Notes: generated from the letters alone by a model not told the origin. A stretch of 64,000 bases of DNA from Parahaliea maris (GCF_008064665.1 NZ_VRZA01000004.1:1-64000); one strand, 5' to 3'. Positions 17,038 to 26,814 are shown, counted from the stretch's first letter. Numbers and translations are program-made.

Positions 17038-17520
17038 GTGTCAGAAGGCCGGATTCTAGCAGCCAGCCAGGATGGCGCGTACGTAATCAGGATGGAAGGG
17101 GATGTGCGGCTGACGCTGTGCACCACGATCGACGAGTTCATACAGCGCATGTTCTCCGACCCCGAGTTCGCCAGTGTCTGGGTGGACCTGTGCGATACCG
17201 AGGGCCTGGATAGTACGACCCTGGGGTTGCTGGCCAAACTGGCGCTGGAAGTGCAGGACCGCTATGGCTTCCACCCGGCCCTTTACAGCTGCAGCCCGGG
17301 CATCAATCGCCTGCTCAACAGCATGGGCTTCCAGCAGCTGTTCGACCTCCACGAGGAAGTCTGCGCCCACACTCCGGGGATTGACGAAATTCCCCAGGTC
17401 GAAGGCACTGAGCAAGTGGTGAAGGACAAGGTGATCGAGGCCCACCGGGTGCTGATGGGCCTGAGTGATGAAAATCGCGCCCGGTTCAGCGACCTGATGG
17501 CCGTGCTCGAGTGTAGCTAG
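17038..17520 (+). CDS. STAS-domain anti-anti-sigma factor
   Basis: 160-residue STAS protein, predicted substrate of the adjacent PP2C phosphatase. Phosphorylation of Ser or Thr in EGLDSTTLGLLAKLAL (about residue 60) would release or bind an anti-sigma or other target. A C-terminal extension of about 50 residues (KDKVIEAHRVLMGLSDENRARFSDLM) is helical and resembles the HsbA-type tail. The start is GTG 17038, two bases after the phosphatase stop, so the genes are coupled. The stop codon shares CTAG with the convergent TerB-like gene. No anti-sigma kinase is encoded nearby. Confidence 0.88.
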   Translation: MSEGRILAASQDGAYVIRMEGDVRLTLCTTIDEFIQRMFSDPEFASVWVDLCDTEGLDSTTLGLLAKLALEVQDRYGFHPALYSCSPGINRLLNSMGFQQLFDLHEEVCAHTPGIDEIPQVEGTEQVVKDKVIEAHRVLMGLSDENRARFSDLMAVLECS

Positions 17521-17969
17521 GGCGAGCTCGCCGCCTGCGCCGAGAGCTTGGCGCGAATGTAGTCACCGTGCGGCACGTAGGTCAGTTCAGCCACCTGCCG
17601 GATCAACGCTTCCTCGTATTTGTCGATACTGCCGTCGGCCCAGGCCACCAACCACATGGCCTCGATCAGGCGTTGCTTGCGCTCGGGACTGAAGTGGTCG
17701 TTGATCTGGCGGGTGAACTCGTAGAGCGAGGTTGCCTCGTTGGCGTGCTGTGCCGCCTGCGCCAGCAGGGACTGCACCTCGGCCGGCTCCAGCCCCAGGG
17801 CCCGTTCCAGCAGCGAGGCCATCGCCGCCCGCTCCCGGGCATCCTCACCGAAATCAGCGCGGGCAGTTTCCACCAGCAGGGCCGCTGCCGCCAGCCGCAG
17901 GCGATGCTCCAGTGCCTCCGCCGACTCCTGGGGCGGTGTTTCAAAGAGAGCCTTGAGTGCGCGAATCAT
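17517..17969 (-). CDS. TerB-family protein
   Basis: 150-residue all-helical TerB-like protein. The diagnostic acidic loop is [24 protein letters not shown] (residues about 111-134). TerB domains are associated with tellurite and stress responses and bind metal or lipid surfaces, but single-domain members like this have no firm role. The start ATG overlaps the transaldolase stop (ATGA), so it is the downstream gene of a tal-terB pair. It overlaps the STAS gene tail to tail by four bases. Confidence 0.85.
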   Translation of the reverse strand: MIRALKALFETPPQESAEALEHRLRLAAAALLVETARADFGEDARERAAMASLLERALGLEPAEVQSLLAQAAQHANEATSLYEFTRQINDHFSPERKQRLIEAMWLVAWADGSIDKYEEALIRQVAELTYVPHGDYIRAKLSAQAASSP

Positions 17970-18919
17970 GCCTGGCTGATGAGCTGCTCCAGCTTGAGCT
18001 GGTCGGCGATGAAGTTGCGAATCCCCTCGGCCAGTTTCTCGGTAGCCATGGCGTCGTCATTCAGCGCCAGCCTGAACTCGGACTCGACCGGGCTGTGGGC
18101 CGGGTCGTCGCTGCGGGCCGATGCCGGGTCCAGCTGGCGCGGCAATGCTGCGCTGTCTGCCGCGAGTTCTTCCAGCAGGGCCGGGCTGATGGTCAGGCGG
18201 TCACAGCCGGCCAGGGCCTCGATTTCACCGGTATTGCGGAAGCTGGCGCCCATCACCACGGTCTGGTAGCCGTGTTGTTTGTAGTAGTTGTAGATGCGCC
18301 TGACCGACTGCACGCCGGGGTCGTCTTCCGGGCGCTCTATTTTCAGGTCGGTATTGGCCTTGTACCAGTCGAGGATGCGTCCCACGAAGGGCGAAATCAG
18401 GAACACACCGGCGTCGGCGCAGGCCGCCGCCTGGCTGAAGCCGAACAACAGCGTCAGGTTGCAGTTGATGCCTTCTTTTTCCAGTTGCTCGGCGGCCCGG
18501 ATACCCTCCCAGGTAGAGGCCACCTTGATCAGGATGCGGTTGCGGGGCACGTCGGCTGACTCGTACAGGCCGATCAGTTTGCGGGCCCGGGCGAGGGTGC
18601 CTTGCACGTCGAAGGACAGGCGCGCGTCCACTTCGGTGGAGATACGACCGGGGATGATTTCGAGAATTTCGCGGCCCACATCGACAGCGAAGCGGTCGCA
18701 GCAGTTGGCCAGTTGCTCGGTGCTGGAACCGCCCTGGGCAGTGGCCCAGGCGCGTGCGCCCTGTAGCAGTTCGGCGTAGTGGGGCAGGGCTGCCGCCTTC
18801 AGCAGCAGGGAGGGGTTGGTGGTGGCATCCAGCGGCTGAAAGCGGCGGATGGCTTCAATATCACCGGTGTCGGCCACGACATCGGTCATCGCCTTCAGTT
18901 GTTCGAGTTTGTCGCTCAT
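17966..18919 (-). CDS. tal: transaldolase
   Basis: 317-residue class I transaldolase of the TalB subfamily, a pentose phosphate enzyme that moves a dihydroxyacetone unit between sedoheptulose-7-phosphate and glyceraldehyde-3-phosphate. Recognised by [12 protein letters not shown] near residue 30, VDARLSFD, the Schiff-base Lys in [17 protein letters not shown] (about residue 131), and [29 protein letters not shown]. Length equals E. coli TalB. ATG at 18917-18919. It overlaps terB by four bases. Confidence 0.96.
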   Translation of the reverse strand: MSDKLEQLKAMTDVVADTGDIEAIRRFQPLDATTNPSLLLKAAALPHYAELLQGARAWATAQGGSSTEQLANCCDRFAVDVGREILEIIPGRISTEVDARLSFDVQGTLARARKLIGLYESADVPRNRILIKVASTWEGIRAAEQLEKEGINCNLTLLFGFSQAAACADAGVFLISPFVGRILDWYKANTDLKIERPEDDPGVQSVRRIYNYYKQHGYQTVVMGASFRNTGEIEALAGCDRLTISPALLEELAADSAALPRQLDPASARSDDPAHSPVESEFRLALNDDAMATEKLAEGIRNFIADQLKLEQLISQA

Positions 18920-18952
18920 GGCTCTCTCTGCTTTGGGGCTCTGGTGACGGCT

Positions 18953-19978
18953 TCAGGCAGCAGTCGTCGCGGTGGGCGCGCGGACCTTGTCGATGGCCTC
19001 GCGCAGGACGTCGATGCCCGCTTCGGGTTTATAGGCGTTTTCGCTCAGGTGGCGTCGGAACCGGCGGGCTCCCGGCACGCCCTGGTAGAGCCCGAGGATG
19101 TGCCGGGTGATGTGATTTAACCGGGCGCCCCGGGCCAGCTGTTGCTCCACGTAGGGTAACAGCGCTTCCATGACATCATCACGTGTGGGGGCGGGTTTGT
19201 CCATCCCGAACAGGGTGCTGTCGACCTCCGCCAGACACCAGGGGTTGTGATAGGCCTCGCGACCGAGCATCACCCCGTCCACCTGCTCCAGGTGGCGCTG
19301 GCATTCGTCCAGCGCGGTTATGCCGCCGTTGATGACCACGGTGAGGTGCGGCAGGTCGCGCTTCATCTGGTAGACCCAGGGATAGGTGAGGGGCGGAATC
19401 TCGCGATTTTCCTTTGGCGACAGGCCCTGCAACCAGGCTTTGCGCGCGTGCACGATAAATACCTCACAGCCCGCATCCGCCACCGGCCCGACAAAATCCA
19501 GCATCTGCTGGTAGCTCTCCATGTCATCGATGCCAATGCGGTGCTTCACCGTGACCGGAATGTCGCAGGCATCGCGCATAGCGCGCACGCAGTCGGCAAC
19601 CAGTGCCGGCTGCGCCATCAGGCAGGCGCCGAACATGCCGGATTGCACCCGGTCCGAGGGGCAGCCGCAATTGAGGTTGACCTCGTCGTAGTGCCATTCC
19701 TGGGCCCAGCGCGCGCAGCGGGCGAGGTCGGCCGGGTTGGAGCCACCGAGTTGCAGCGCCACCGGGTGCTCCTCGGCGTTGTAATGCAGGAAGCGCTCGC
19801 GGTCGCCGTGAATCAGGGCGCCGGTGGTGACCATCTCCGTGTACAGCAGGGCCTGTTTGCTGATCAGGCGCCAGAAATAGCGGCAGTGGTGATCCGACCA
19901 GTCCATCATGGGGGCAATGCAGAAGCGCCAGGGGCTGGGGGATTTTCCGGGTAGCGGATTTTGGGGTATTGCTGTCAT
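18953..19978 (-). CDS. dusA: tRNA-dihydrouridine(20/20a) synthase
   Basis: 341-residue FMN-dependent DusA, which reduces U20 and U20a in the D-loop. Motifs: IAPMMDWSDHHCRYFWR near the N-terminus, VALQLGGSNP, VNLNCGCPSDRVQSGMFGACLM with the catalytic Cys, VTVKHRIGID, FIVHARKAWLQGLSPKENREIPPL and VMLGREAYHNPW. The ATG at 19976-19978 (TAIPQNPLPG) is chosen because upstream in-frame residues lack family similarity. It lies upstream of tal on the same strand with a 33-base gap. Confidence 0.96.
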   Translation of the reverse strand: MTAIPQNPLPGKSPSPWRFCIAPMMDWSDHHCRYFWRLISKQALLYTEMVTTGALIHGDRERFLHYNAEEHPVALQLGGSNPADLARCARWAQEWHYDEVNLNCGCPSDRVQSGMFGACLMAQPALVADCVRAMRDACDIPVTVKHRIGIDDMESYQQMLDFVGPVADAGCEVFIVHARKAWLQGLSPKENREIPPLTYPWVYQMKRDLPHLTVVINGGITALDECQRHLEQVDGVMLGREAYHNPWCLAEVDSTLFGMDKPAPTRDDVMEALLPYVEQQLARGARLNHITRHILGLYQGVPGARRFRRHLSENAYKPEAGIDVLREAIDKVRAPTATTAA

Positions 19979-20147
19979 TTGCAGGCGCTGGAAGTGGGTG
20001 ACATCGTCGACGGGGGCGAATACGCAATTGTACGTCAATGACCTTGTCGGGGGCACCTTGGACAATAGCTGCTACCTTGGTACAGGAGTGTCTGCGTCGC
20101 AACGCCGGTTGCAGTAGGCGTTGGTATTGGCATCCGGTGGAGGACAC

Positions 20148-21581
20148 GTGAAGCCCGGGAAACGAAAAATGTATGCTTCGATTGCGACGGCTTTTTACAT
20201 TGCGGGAATCCTCTGTGCGATAGAGGCGGTGATGAATACACGCACGGCCCAGGGGGCGACAGCGTGGTCGGTGTCCCTGGTGTCGTTTCCCTTCGTCGCG
20301 GTGCCCGCCTACCTGGTCTTCGGGCGCAACAAATTCGAGGGCATGCAGGAAACCTATGCGGCCCGCAAGGATGAAATCGACGGTCTGCTGGAAAAATACG
20401 AGACGGAAATGTCCCCCTGGCGGGTAGCCATCGGCACCGGGGAGCCCTGGTATCGGGCGCTGCAATCGATTTCCGGGCTCTGGCAAACCCGGGCCAACCG
20501 GGTGGATTTACTGGTTAACGGCGAGAGGACCTTCGATAGCATCCTCGAGGGTATCGCCGGTGCTCGCGAGTACATTCTGTTCCAGTTCTACATGATCCAC
20601 GACGATGAACTCGGCAGGCGGGTGCAGTCCGCCCTGATCGAGCGCGCCCGGGCCGGCGTGCGGGTCCTGGTGCTGTACGACGAGGTCGGTAGCAAGGGGC
20701 TGACTGCAGCCTACCTGGAGGAGTTACGCCAGGCCGGTGTGCAGGTCAGCTCCTTCAAGCCAACCCAGGGTTGGCGTAACCGCTTCCAGATCAATTTTCG
20801 CAATCACCGGAAAATGGTGGTTGTCGACGGCCGGGTTGGCTGGGTGGGCGGGCATAACGTGGGCGACGAGTACCTGGGAAAGGATCCGGAGTTTTCGCCC
20901 TGGCGGGATACCCACGTCAGGATTGAAGGGCCGGCCGCGCAACAGTTGCAACGGGTGATCCTGTGGGACTGGTATTGGGCTACGCGCCAGATTCCCGAGG
21001 TCAGCTGGCAGCCGGTGCCCGCCCCGGAGTCGGACACCCGGGCGATGATCCTGGCCACCGGGCCCAACGAGCGGCTGGAGACGGCAAGCCTGTTTTTTGT
21101 ATCGGCCCTGAGCGGAGCGCAGCAACGTATCTGGATTACTGCGCCTTATTTTGTGCCCGATGACGCCGTGATGAAGGCCCTGCAACTGGCTGCACTGCGG
21201 GGGGTGGATGTGCGGATCCTGACCACGGGCAAGGGCGACAGCCTGCCGGTTTACCTCGCCGCTTTCGACTACATCTATCGGCTGCGTGGCCTGGGCATCC
21301 GCTTTTATGCCTACCGTCCCGGATTCCTCCATCAGAAGGTGGTGCTGGTCGATGACCGCATCTCCGCCGTGGGAACCCACAACTTCGACAATCGCTCCTT
21401 CCGCCTGAATTTCGAGGTGACGGCTATTGTCGTAGACGAGGGCTTCGCCGGAAAAATGGAAACGATGTTTGTGCAGGACTTTGAGCACGCTGAGTTGATC
21501 GACCCCGAGGCCCTGGACCAGAAGCCTTTCTGGTGGCGCCTCGGGGTTCAGGTTTCCCGCCTGGCATCGCCAGTGTTGTAG
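20148..21581 (+). CDS. cls: cardiolipin synthase
   Basis: 477-residue membrane phospholipase D-type synthase that condenses phosphatidylglycerol into cardiolipin. Two N-terminal membrane segments (about residues 8-28 and 40-60) are followed by two HKD motifs, NHRKMVVVDGRVGWVGGHN and LHQKVVLVDDRISAVGTHNFDNRS. Length matches ClsA. The GTG at 20148 is preferred because GGTGGAGGAC lies just upstream; the open frame begins at TTG 20121 and an internal ATG is at 20169. The gene stands alone, divergent from dusA. Confidence 0.94.
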   Translation: MKPGKRKMYASIATAFYIAGILCAIEAVMNTRTAQGATAWSVSLVSFPFVAVPAYLVFGRNKFEGMQETYAARKDEIDGLLEKYETEMSPWRVAIGTGEPWYRALQSISGLWQTRANRVDLLVNGERTFDSILEGIAGAREYILFQFYMIHDDELGRRVQSALIERARAGVRVLVLYDEVGSKGLTAAYLEELRQAGVQVSSFKPTQGWRNRFQINFRNHRKMVVVDGRVGWVGGHNVGDEYLGKDPEFSPWRDTHVRIEGPAAQQLQRVILWDWYWATRQIPEVSWQPVPAPESDTRAMILATGPNERLETASLFFVSALSGAQQRIWITAPYFVPDDAVMKALQLAALRGVDVRILTTGKGDSLPVYLAAFDYIYRLRGLGIRFYAYRPGFLHQKVVLVDDRISAVGTHNFDNRSFRLNFEVTAIVVDEGFAGKMETMFVQDFEHAELIDPEALDQKPFWWRLGVQVSRLASPVL

Positions 21582-21640
21582 GATCACCTGACTGGCGAGG
21601 TACCCAGGCTGAAATTGAACATCGGTCGAGGAGGCAGGTG

Positions 21641-21958
21641 ATGCACTTTATCTTCGAGGTTCACATCAAACCCGGCTACAGCCCGGAACAGTATGCAGAC
21701 GCCTGGGTGCGAGCCAGCCGCCTTATCCAGCGCGCGCCGGGGGCGCGGGGAACCCGCCTGCACCGCAAAATGGGCGAGCCGGATGTCCTGCTGGCCATCG
21801 CCACCTGGGACAGCAAACACCAGCGCGACGCGATGGAGCAGAACCTGCCGGCCCGGGTGCGTGACATCATTGCAGCAGAGGCACCCTTTGTTGCAATAAA
21901 CGTCATCGGGGAATTCGAGGCGCCCGAATGGGAAGTCATCCCGGGGCGCGATACCTGA
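21641..21958 (+). CDS. small ABM-superfamily protein
   Basis: 105-residue protein with the alpha/beta dimeric barrel pattern of antibiotic biosynthesis monooxygenase (ABM)/EthD-like domains: a first strand FIFEVHIKPGYSPEQYADAW, a central LLAIATWDS strand and a C-terminal EGTAEAP-type helix region (RVRDIIAAEAPFVAINVIGEF). The substrate is unknown. GAGGAGGCAGG precedes the ATG at 21641. It sits 59 bases after cls and before a periplasmic propeller gene and could be cotranscribed with either. Confidence 0.72.
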   Translation: MHFIFEVHIKPGYSPEQYADAWVRASRLIQRAPGARGTRLHRKMGEPDVLLAIATWDSKHQRDAMEQNLPARVRDIIAAEAPFVAINVIGEFEAPEWEVIPGRDT

Positions 21959-22016
21959 TTCACTGGGTTATGATGGGCGCCAGCGAACTCTGATAACAAC
22001 GCGCGAGAGGAACATC

Positions 22017-23060
22017 ATGCGTCGTACCTTTGCACGCTCCCTGGCCCTGCTGCTCAGTCTCTGGCTGGCGCCTGCGGTGGAGGCGGGCACCCTGCTGGTG
22101 GCGAACAAGGCCGAGGGCTCCGTGACCCTGCTGCGAACACCGGGCTTCGAGCCCATTGTTACCCTGCCCGTAGGGGAGGGGCCCCACGAAATCGCCCTGT
22201 CACCGGAGGGCCTGCGCGCCCTGGTGGCCAATTACGGCACCCGCGACAAGCCCGGGCACACGCTGACACTGCTGGACCTGGCCAAGTTGCGTCCGGTAGC
22301 GACCATCGAACTTCCGCTGGGGTCCCGGCCCCATGGCATTGCCTGGGTCAGGGCGGATACCGCGGTGGTGACCGCTGAGGGCAAGCGCAGCGTGCTGGTG
22401 GTGGATGTCCCCGGGCAAACCGTGCGCAACAGTATTGCCGTCGATCACGACGTCGCACACATGCTGGCGGCTACCCGCGACGGCAGCGGTGCCTGGGTAG
22501 CCAGTATCGGCTCCGGTACCGTGAGTGAGCTCGACCTGAACGAGGAAGTGCTCGCGGATGATGCCGCCTCCGGTGCCGGCAGCGAAGGTATTGCGCTGGT
22601 CAAGGAGGGTAGCGAGGTGTGGGTCAGCAACCGGGACGCGGGCACCATCAGCGTCTTTGCGGTTCGCCCCTTGCGCAAGCTGGCGGAGATCGAGGTAGGC
22701 GGTTTTCCGATCCGGGTTGCCGCCGACGACGGCCGTGGCAGGGTGTTTGTGACCCTGGCCACAGACGACGCCATGGTGGTGATCGACAGTGAGCGCCGGG
22801 AAGTCGTCCAGCGCATTGAATTCGATATTCCGGTGCCCGAGGACGCGGATTCCATTCTCGCCGGTCAGGGCGTCAGCGGTTCCATTCCGGTTGGCCTGTT
22901 ATTGTCCCGGGACTACGAGTTGCTGTTTGTCGCCCACACCCACGCCGACCTGATTTCGGCTCGGGACGCCGGAACCCTCGAGCAACTCGCGGTTTTTCCC
23001 GCCGGGCGCGAGCCCGACGGCATGGCCTGGACCTGGATGGACCTGCCCCTCAGGCAGTAG
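22017..23060 (+). CDS. periplasmic YVTN-type beta-propeller protein
   Basis: 347 residues with a Sec signal peptide (RSLALLLSLWLAPAVEAG) and seven-bladed YVTN/NHL-like repeats such as LLVANKAEGSVTLL, ALVANYGTRDKPGHTLTLLDLA, VWVSNRDAGTISVFAV and VFVTLATDDAMVVIDS. Such proteins bind ligands or act as accessory proteins to redox or transport systems. Nothing here fixes the role. Its 3' end overlaps the convergent fbpC-like gene by 11 bases, and its position next to the iron transporter may be incidental. Confidence 0.83.
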   Translation: MRRTFARSLALLLSLWLAPAVEAGTLLVANKAEGSVTLLRTPGFEPIVTLPVGEGPHEIALSPEGLRALVANYGTRDKPGHTLTLLDLAKLRPVATIELPLGSRPHGIAWVRADTAVVTAEGKRSVLVVDVPGQTVRNSIAVDHDVAHMLAATRDGSGAWVASIGSGTVSELDLNEEVLADDAASGAGSEGIALVKEGSEVWVSNRDAGTISVFAVRPLRKLAEIEVGGFPIRVAADDGRGRVFVTLATDDAMVVIDSERREVVQRIEFDIPVPEDADSILAGQGVSGSIPVGLLLSRDYELLFVAHTHADLISARDAGTLEQLAVFPAGREPDGMAWTWMDLPLRQ

Positions 23061-24120
23061 CACTTTCGGCCGGGGTCGTATCGGGCTCGAATACCACCAC
23101 GTGCTGCAGGTTGAAACGCACCGGCAGCTGGCCGCCCGGGGGTACATCGATGTGGCTGGGGGCCAGGCACGGTACGTGCTGGCCATCGGGAAGCACCAGG
23201 TCGTACAGGTAGTGTGCCCCGCGAAAGGACCTGCCACGCACCACGAGACTGAGCTGGCTGTGCTCGTCGTACTCGATGTCGTCGGGGCGCACCAGCAGGC
23301 GCAGGGTCTCACCGGCCTGCCAGTGGCGATGCCCCATATCGAGCATACCCAGGCCGTCGTTGAGTTCACCCGCTTCGTTGACCGATACCGTGAGAATACT
23401 GCCCTGGCCGATGAACTCCGCCACGAACTCACTGCCGGGGTTGTGGTACAGGTTATAGGGGGTATCGAGCTGCGCCACCCGCCCCTGGCGGAGCAGGGCG
23501 ATGCGGTCGGCCATGGCGAAGGCCTCGTGCTGGTCGTGGGTCACCAGGATGGCGGTGACACCGTTGCGTTTGAGCAACTCGCGTACCTCCCCGGCCAGTT
23601 GCTCCCGCAGTTCGCTGTCGAGGCTGGAAAACGGTTCGTCCAGCAACAGCACCTCCGGTGCTGGCGCCAGGGCGCGAGCCAGTGCCACCCGCTGTTGCTG
23701 GCCCCCGGAGAGTTCGTGGGGGTAGGCGTTCGCGTAGGTCTCCAGTGATACCAGTTCCAGCATTTGCGCTACCCGCTGCTGCCGTTCGGCTGCCGGCATT
23801 GCCGCCAGGCCGAAGGCGATATTGCGGGCAACCGAGAGGTGAGGGAACAGGGCGAAGTCCTGGAATACCATGCCCACCCGGCGCCGCTCCGGTGGCAGCA
23901 TGGCGCCGGGCTGGCTGATGGTGTCGCCGCGCAGGCTGATGCGGCCCGCGGAAATCGACTCGAACCCGGCAATGGCGCGCAGGAGCGTTGTCTTGCCACA
24001 GCCCGAAGGTCCCAGCAGGCAGCCGATTTCGCCACTCTCCAGGGTCAGTGATACGCCGCTTACCGCGGTAAAACTGCCGTAGGCTACGGCAACGTTTTCC
24101 AATGCCAGTTGGCTGCTCAT
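23050..24120 (-). CDS. fbpC: ferric iron ABC transporter ATP-binding subunit
   Basis: 356-residue ATPase of the FbpC/AfuC type that energises Fe3+ import. Walker A GPSGCGKTTLLRAIAG near residue 37, the Q-loop VFQDFALFPHLSV, signature LSGGQQQRVALARAL, Walker B LLLDEPFSSLD and the H-loop VTHDQHEAFAMADR are all present. The C-terminal third is the TOBE regulatory domain (GQGSILTV..LRLLVRPDDIEY). It starts two bases after the permease stop and is the last gene of the minus-strand fbpABC operon. Confidence 0.94.
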   Translation of the reverse strand: MSSQLALENVAVAYGSFTAVSGVSLTLESGEIGCLLGPSGCGKTTLLRAIAGFESISAGRISLRGDTISQPGAMLPPERRRVGMVFQDFALFPHLSVARNIAFGLAAMPAAERQQRVAQMLELVSLETYANAYPHELSGGQQQRVALARALAPAPEVLLLDEPFSSLDSELREQLAGEVRELLKRNGVTAILVTHDQHEAFAMADRIALLRQGRVAQLDTPYNLYHNPGSEFVAEFIGQGSILTVSVNEAGELNDGLGMLDMGHRHWQAGETLRLLVRPDDIEYDEHSQLSLVVRGRSFRGAHYLYDLVLPDGQHVPCLAPSHIDVPPGGQLPVRFNLQHVVVFEPDTTPAESATA

Positions 24121-24121
24121 G

Positions 24122-25798
24122 CTAGTTCTGCTGTGGTTCGTGGGCGCCCGCGGTCCGGTTCATCAGGATAACAGGCAGCAGGCCGATGAGCACGATGGCC
24201 AGGGCCGGCAGGGCGGCATCGGCAAGGCGCTCGTCCGACGCCAGCTCGTGGGCCCGCACCGCCAGGGTGTTGAAGTTGAAGGGGCGTAAAATCAGGGTGG
24301 TGGGCAATTCCTTCAGGACGTCGACGAACACCAGCAGCAGGGCGGTGGCCAGGGAGCCCCGCAACATGGGCAGGTGAATACGCCGCAAGACCGCGAGGGG
24401 GCGCAGGCCGAGGGAGCGGGCAGACTCGTCGATGCTCGGGCGGATACGTGCCAGGCCGGATTCTACCGTTTGCAGTGATACCGACAGGAAGCGCACCACG
24501 TAGGCAAATACCAGTGCGGTGAGGGTCCCGCTGAGTAACAGCCCGGTGGAAATGTCGAAATGTTCACGCATCAGGCCGTCGATGCGGTTGTCCAGCCAGG
24601 CAAAGGGTATCAGCACGCCAACGGCAATGACGGTGCCCGGTACCGCGTAACCCATTGCCGATACCCGGGCGGCCTGGTTTTCCACCGGCCCCGGGTGCAG
24701 GCGTTTGCCGTAGCCCAGCAGCAGGGCGATCAGCAGGCAGGCCGCGGCGGCCATGGCCGCCAGGCCGAAGCTGCTGCCCACCAGGCGGGAAAAGGCGCTG
24801 AGGTCCGTGTCTCCCCAGCGCTCCAGCGCCCACTGTCCCAGTTGCAGCGCCGGGAGCAGGAATCCGGCCAGCAGGATAAACCCGGCGATCGCGCAGGCCA
24901 GGCCGCCGCGCCAGCCCTCCAGGACAATGCGCCCGGGTTGCTGGCGCGCCGAGTTGTGGTGGAAGCGCAGGCGCCGGCGCGAGTAGTGTTCGAGCAGGAA
25001 CAGGGTGAAGACAAACAGCAGCAGGAAGGCGGCCAACTGGGCTGCGGTCTGCAATTCGCCGAGGCCGTACCAGGTGCGAAAGATGCCGGTGGTGAAGGCG
25101 TTGACGCCAAAATAGGCGACTGTGCCGTAGTCGGCCAGGGTTTCCATCAGCGCCAGGCTGACCCCGGCCACTACCGCCGGTCGCGCCATCGGCAGGGCGA
25201 CCTGGAACAGGGTTTGCCAGGGACCCTTGCCAAGGCTGCGGCTGGCTTCCAGCACCGCCGTGGACTGCTCCCTGAAGGCAACCCGCGCCAGCAGGAAGAC
25301 GTAGGGGTAGAGCACCAGCGACAGCATGCAGATCGCGCCGCCCAGCGAGCGGATGGCGGGGAAGTAGTAGTCGCCGTAGCCCCAGCCAAACTGCGCCCGC
25401 AGGGCGCTCTGTACGGGCCCGGCGTAGTCCAGGATCCCGGTGTAGGTATAGGCAATGATGTAGGCCGGTATGGCCATGGGCAGCAACAGCGCCCAGTTGA
25501 AGAAACGTCGACCCGGAAAGTCGCACATGGCGGTCAGCCAGGCACTGGTCAGGCCGAGGGCCAGGGTGCCGACCCCGACCCCGAGCATCAACAGCAGGGA
25601 GTTGACCACGTAGTCCTGCAGCACGGTGGCCAGCAGGTGCTCCCAGACCGGGCTGAAGCCCTGGAACAGGCTGCCGACGATAACCAGCACCGGCACCGCA
25701 ATCACTCCCGCGGTCAGCAACATGGGAACGCGCCAACCGAGGTTGGCGCGTGACCGGCGACTGAGGGGCAGGGCTTGAGTGCGGGTGGCTATTTCCAA
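24122..25798 (-). CDS. fbpB: ferric iron ABC transporter permease (fused two-unit)
   Basis: 558-residue permease with about twelve membrane helices and two BPD_transp_1 units, each with an EAA-type loop (EASRSLGKGPWQTLFQVALPMARPA near 183 and ESARSLGLRPLAVLRRIHLPMLRG near 462), as in FbpB/AfuB. The reading frame begins at TTG 25798 inside the end of the substrate-binding gene. This start gives the usual basic N-terminus. The next ATG (25723) would remove it, so the exact start is uncertain. It forms the channel of the iron importer. Confidence 0.93.
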   Translation of the reverse strand: MEIATRTQALPLSRRSRANLGWRVPMLLTAGVIAVPVLVIVGSLFQGFSPVWEHLLATVLQDYVVNSLLLMLGVGVGTLALGLTSAWLTAMCDFPGRRFFNWALLLPMAIPAYIIAYTYTGILDYAGPVQSALRAQFGWGYGDYYFPAIRSLGGAICMLSLVLYPYVFLLARVAFREQSTAVLEASRSLGKGPWQTLFQVALPMARPAVVAGVSLALMETLADYGTVAYFGVNAFTTGIFRTWYGLGELQTAAQLAAFLLLFVFTLFLLEHYSRRRLRFHHNSARQQPGRIVLEGWRGGLACAIAGFILLAGFLLPALQLGQWALERWGDTDLSAFSRLVGSSFGLAAMAAAACLLIALLLGYGKRLHPGPVENQAARVSAMGYAVPGTVIAVGVLIPFAWLDNRIDGLMREHFDISTGLLLSGTLTALVFAYVVRFLSVSLQTVESGLARIRPSIDESARSLGLRPLAVLRRIHLPMLRGSLATALLLVFVDVLKELPTTLILRPFNFNTLAVRAHELASDERLADAALPALAIVLIGLLPVILMNRTAGAHEPQQN

Positions 25799-26814
25799 TT
25801 GGCCCGATCCATGATCATGACTGCCTCGGCATTCAAGCGTCCGAGATCGGTCACGTCAACTGAATCGGATTCGAACTCACCCCAGGACTGCAACCGCTTG
25901 CTGGGTTCGATATCTTCCCGCACCGGGTATTCGTTGTTGCGTTCGGCGTACCAGTGCTGGGCTTCTTCCCCCGCCAGGAACTCGATCAGAGCCTTGGCTT
26001 CGGCGACGTGGGTCGCGGCCCTGGTGATGCCGGCACCGCTCACGTTGACGTGGGTGCCGCGCCCGTCCTGGTTGGGGAAGAACAGGGCGACCTTGTTGGC
26101 GGCAGCCTCCTCTTCGCCACCGGACTGCAGCATGGCGCCGTAGTAATAGCTGTTCACCAGCGCCACGTCGCACTGGCCGGCAGCCACCGCCTTGATCTGG
26201 TCGCGGTCGCCGCCCTGTGGGGGGCGGGCAAAATTGGCGACGATGCCTTTGGCCCAACTGGCCGCGGCGTCGGCGCCTTCGGTGGCGATCATGCCGGCGA
26301 CGAGGGACTGGTTGTAGATGTTGCCGGAGGAGCGAATACACAGGCGGCCCTTCCAGCTGGGATCGGTGAGCGCCTCATAGGTGCTGAGCTCTTCGGGCTT
26401 CACGCGCTCGCGGTTGTAGGCGATCACCCGCGCCCGCACCGACAGGCCGTACCAGTAGTCTTCGCTGTCGCGCAGGTTGGCGGGTACGACTTTCTTCAGG
26501 AAGTCGGAGTGCAGGGGTTGCAGCACGTCGGCCTCCCGTGCCCGGTACAGCCGGCCTGCATCCACGGTCAGCAGCATGTCGGCGGGTGAGTTGCGACCTT
26601 CACTGCGCAGGCGCGTGAGCAGGGCGTCTCCACCCCCGGTAATCAGGTTGACCTTGATGCCGCTCTCTTCGGTAAAGCGATCCAGAATGGGTTTGATCAG
26701 GGCTTCCTGGCGGGCGGAGTAGACGTTGACCTCGCTGGCAAGGGCGGAAGTTGCCAGCAGGGCACTGGCCAGCACGGCCGTTACACGGCGCAGGACCGGG
26801 CTTGGAAAACGCAT
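25789..26814 (-). CDS. fbpA: periplasmic Fe(3+)-binding protein
   Basis: 341-residue FbpA/FutA-type solute-binding protein with signal peptide (RRVTAVLASALLATSALA). Mature part opens VNVYSARQEALIKPI, and the Fe-ligand Tyr pair appears in VALVNSYYYGAM (about residues 221-232). Other family blocks: TGGGDALLTRL, SPADMLLTVDAGRLYRA, GAGITRAATH. First gene of the operon; its 3' end overlaps the permease start by 10 bases. A Fur-box-like sequence lies 39-59 bases upstream of the ATG, so iron repression is likely. Confidence 0.94.
   Translation of the reverse strand: MRFPSPVLRRVTAVLASALLATSALASEVNVYSARQEALIKPILDRFTEESGIKVNLITGGGDALLTRLRSEGRNSPADMLLTVDAGRLYRAREADVLQPLHSDFLKKVVPANLRDSEDYWYGLSVRARVIAYNRERVKPEELSTYEALTDPSWKGRLCIRSSGNIYNQSLVAGMIATEGADAAASWAKGIVANFARPPQGGDRDQIKAVAAGQCDVALVNSYYYGAMLQSGGEEEAAANKVALFFPNQDGRGTHVNVSGAGITRAATHVAEAKALIEFLAGEEAQHWYAERNNEYPVREDIEPSKRLQSWGEFESDSVDVTDLGRLNAEAVMIMDRANWK

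Noticed and set aside
24560-25753. 397-codon plus-strand frame over the iron permease gene
   Set aside because: Low-complexity Gln/Gly/Arg translation antisense to a clear twelve-helix permease.
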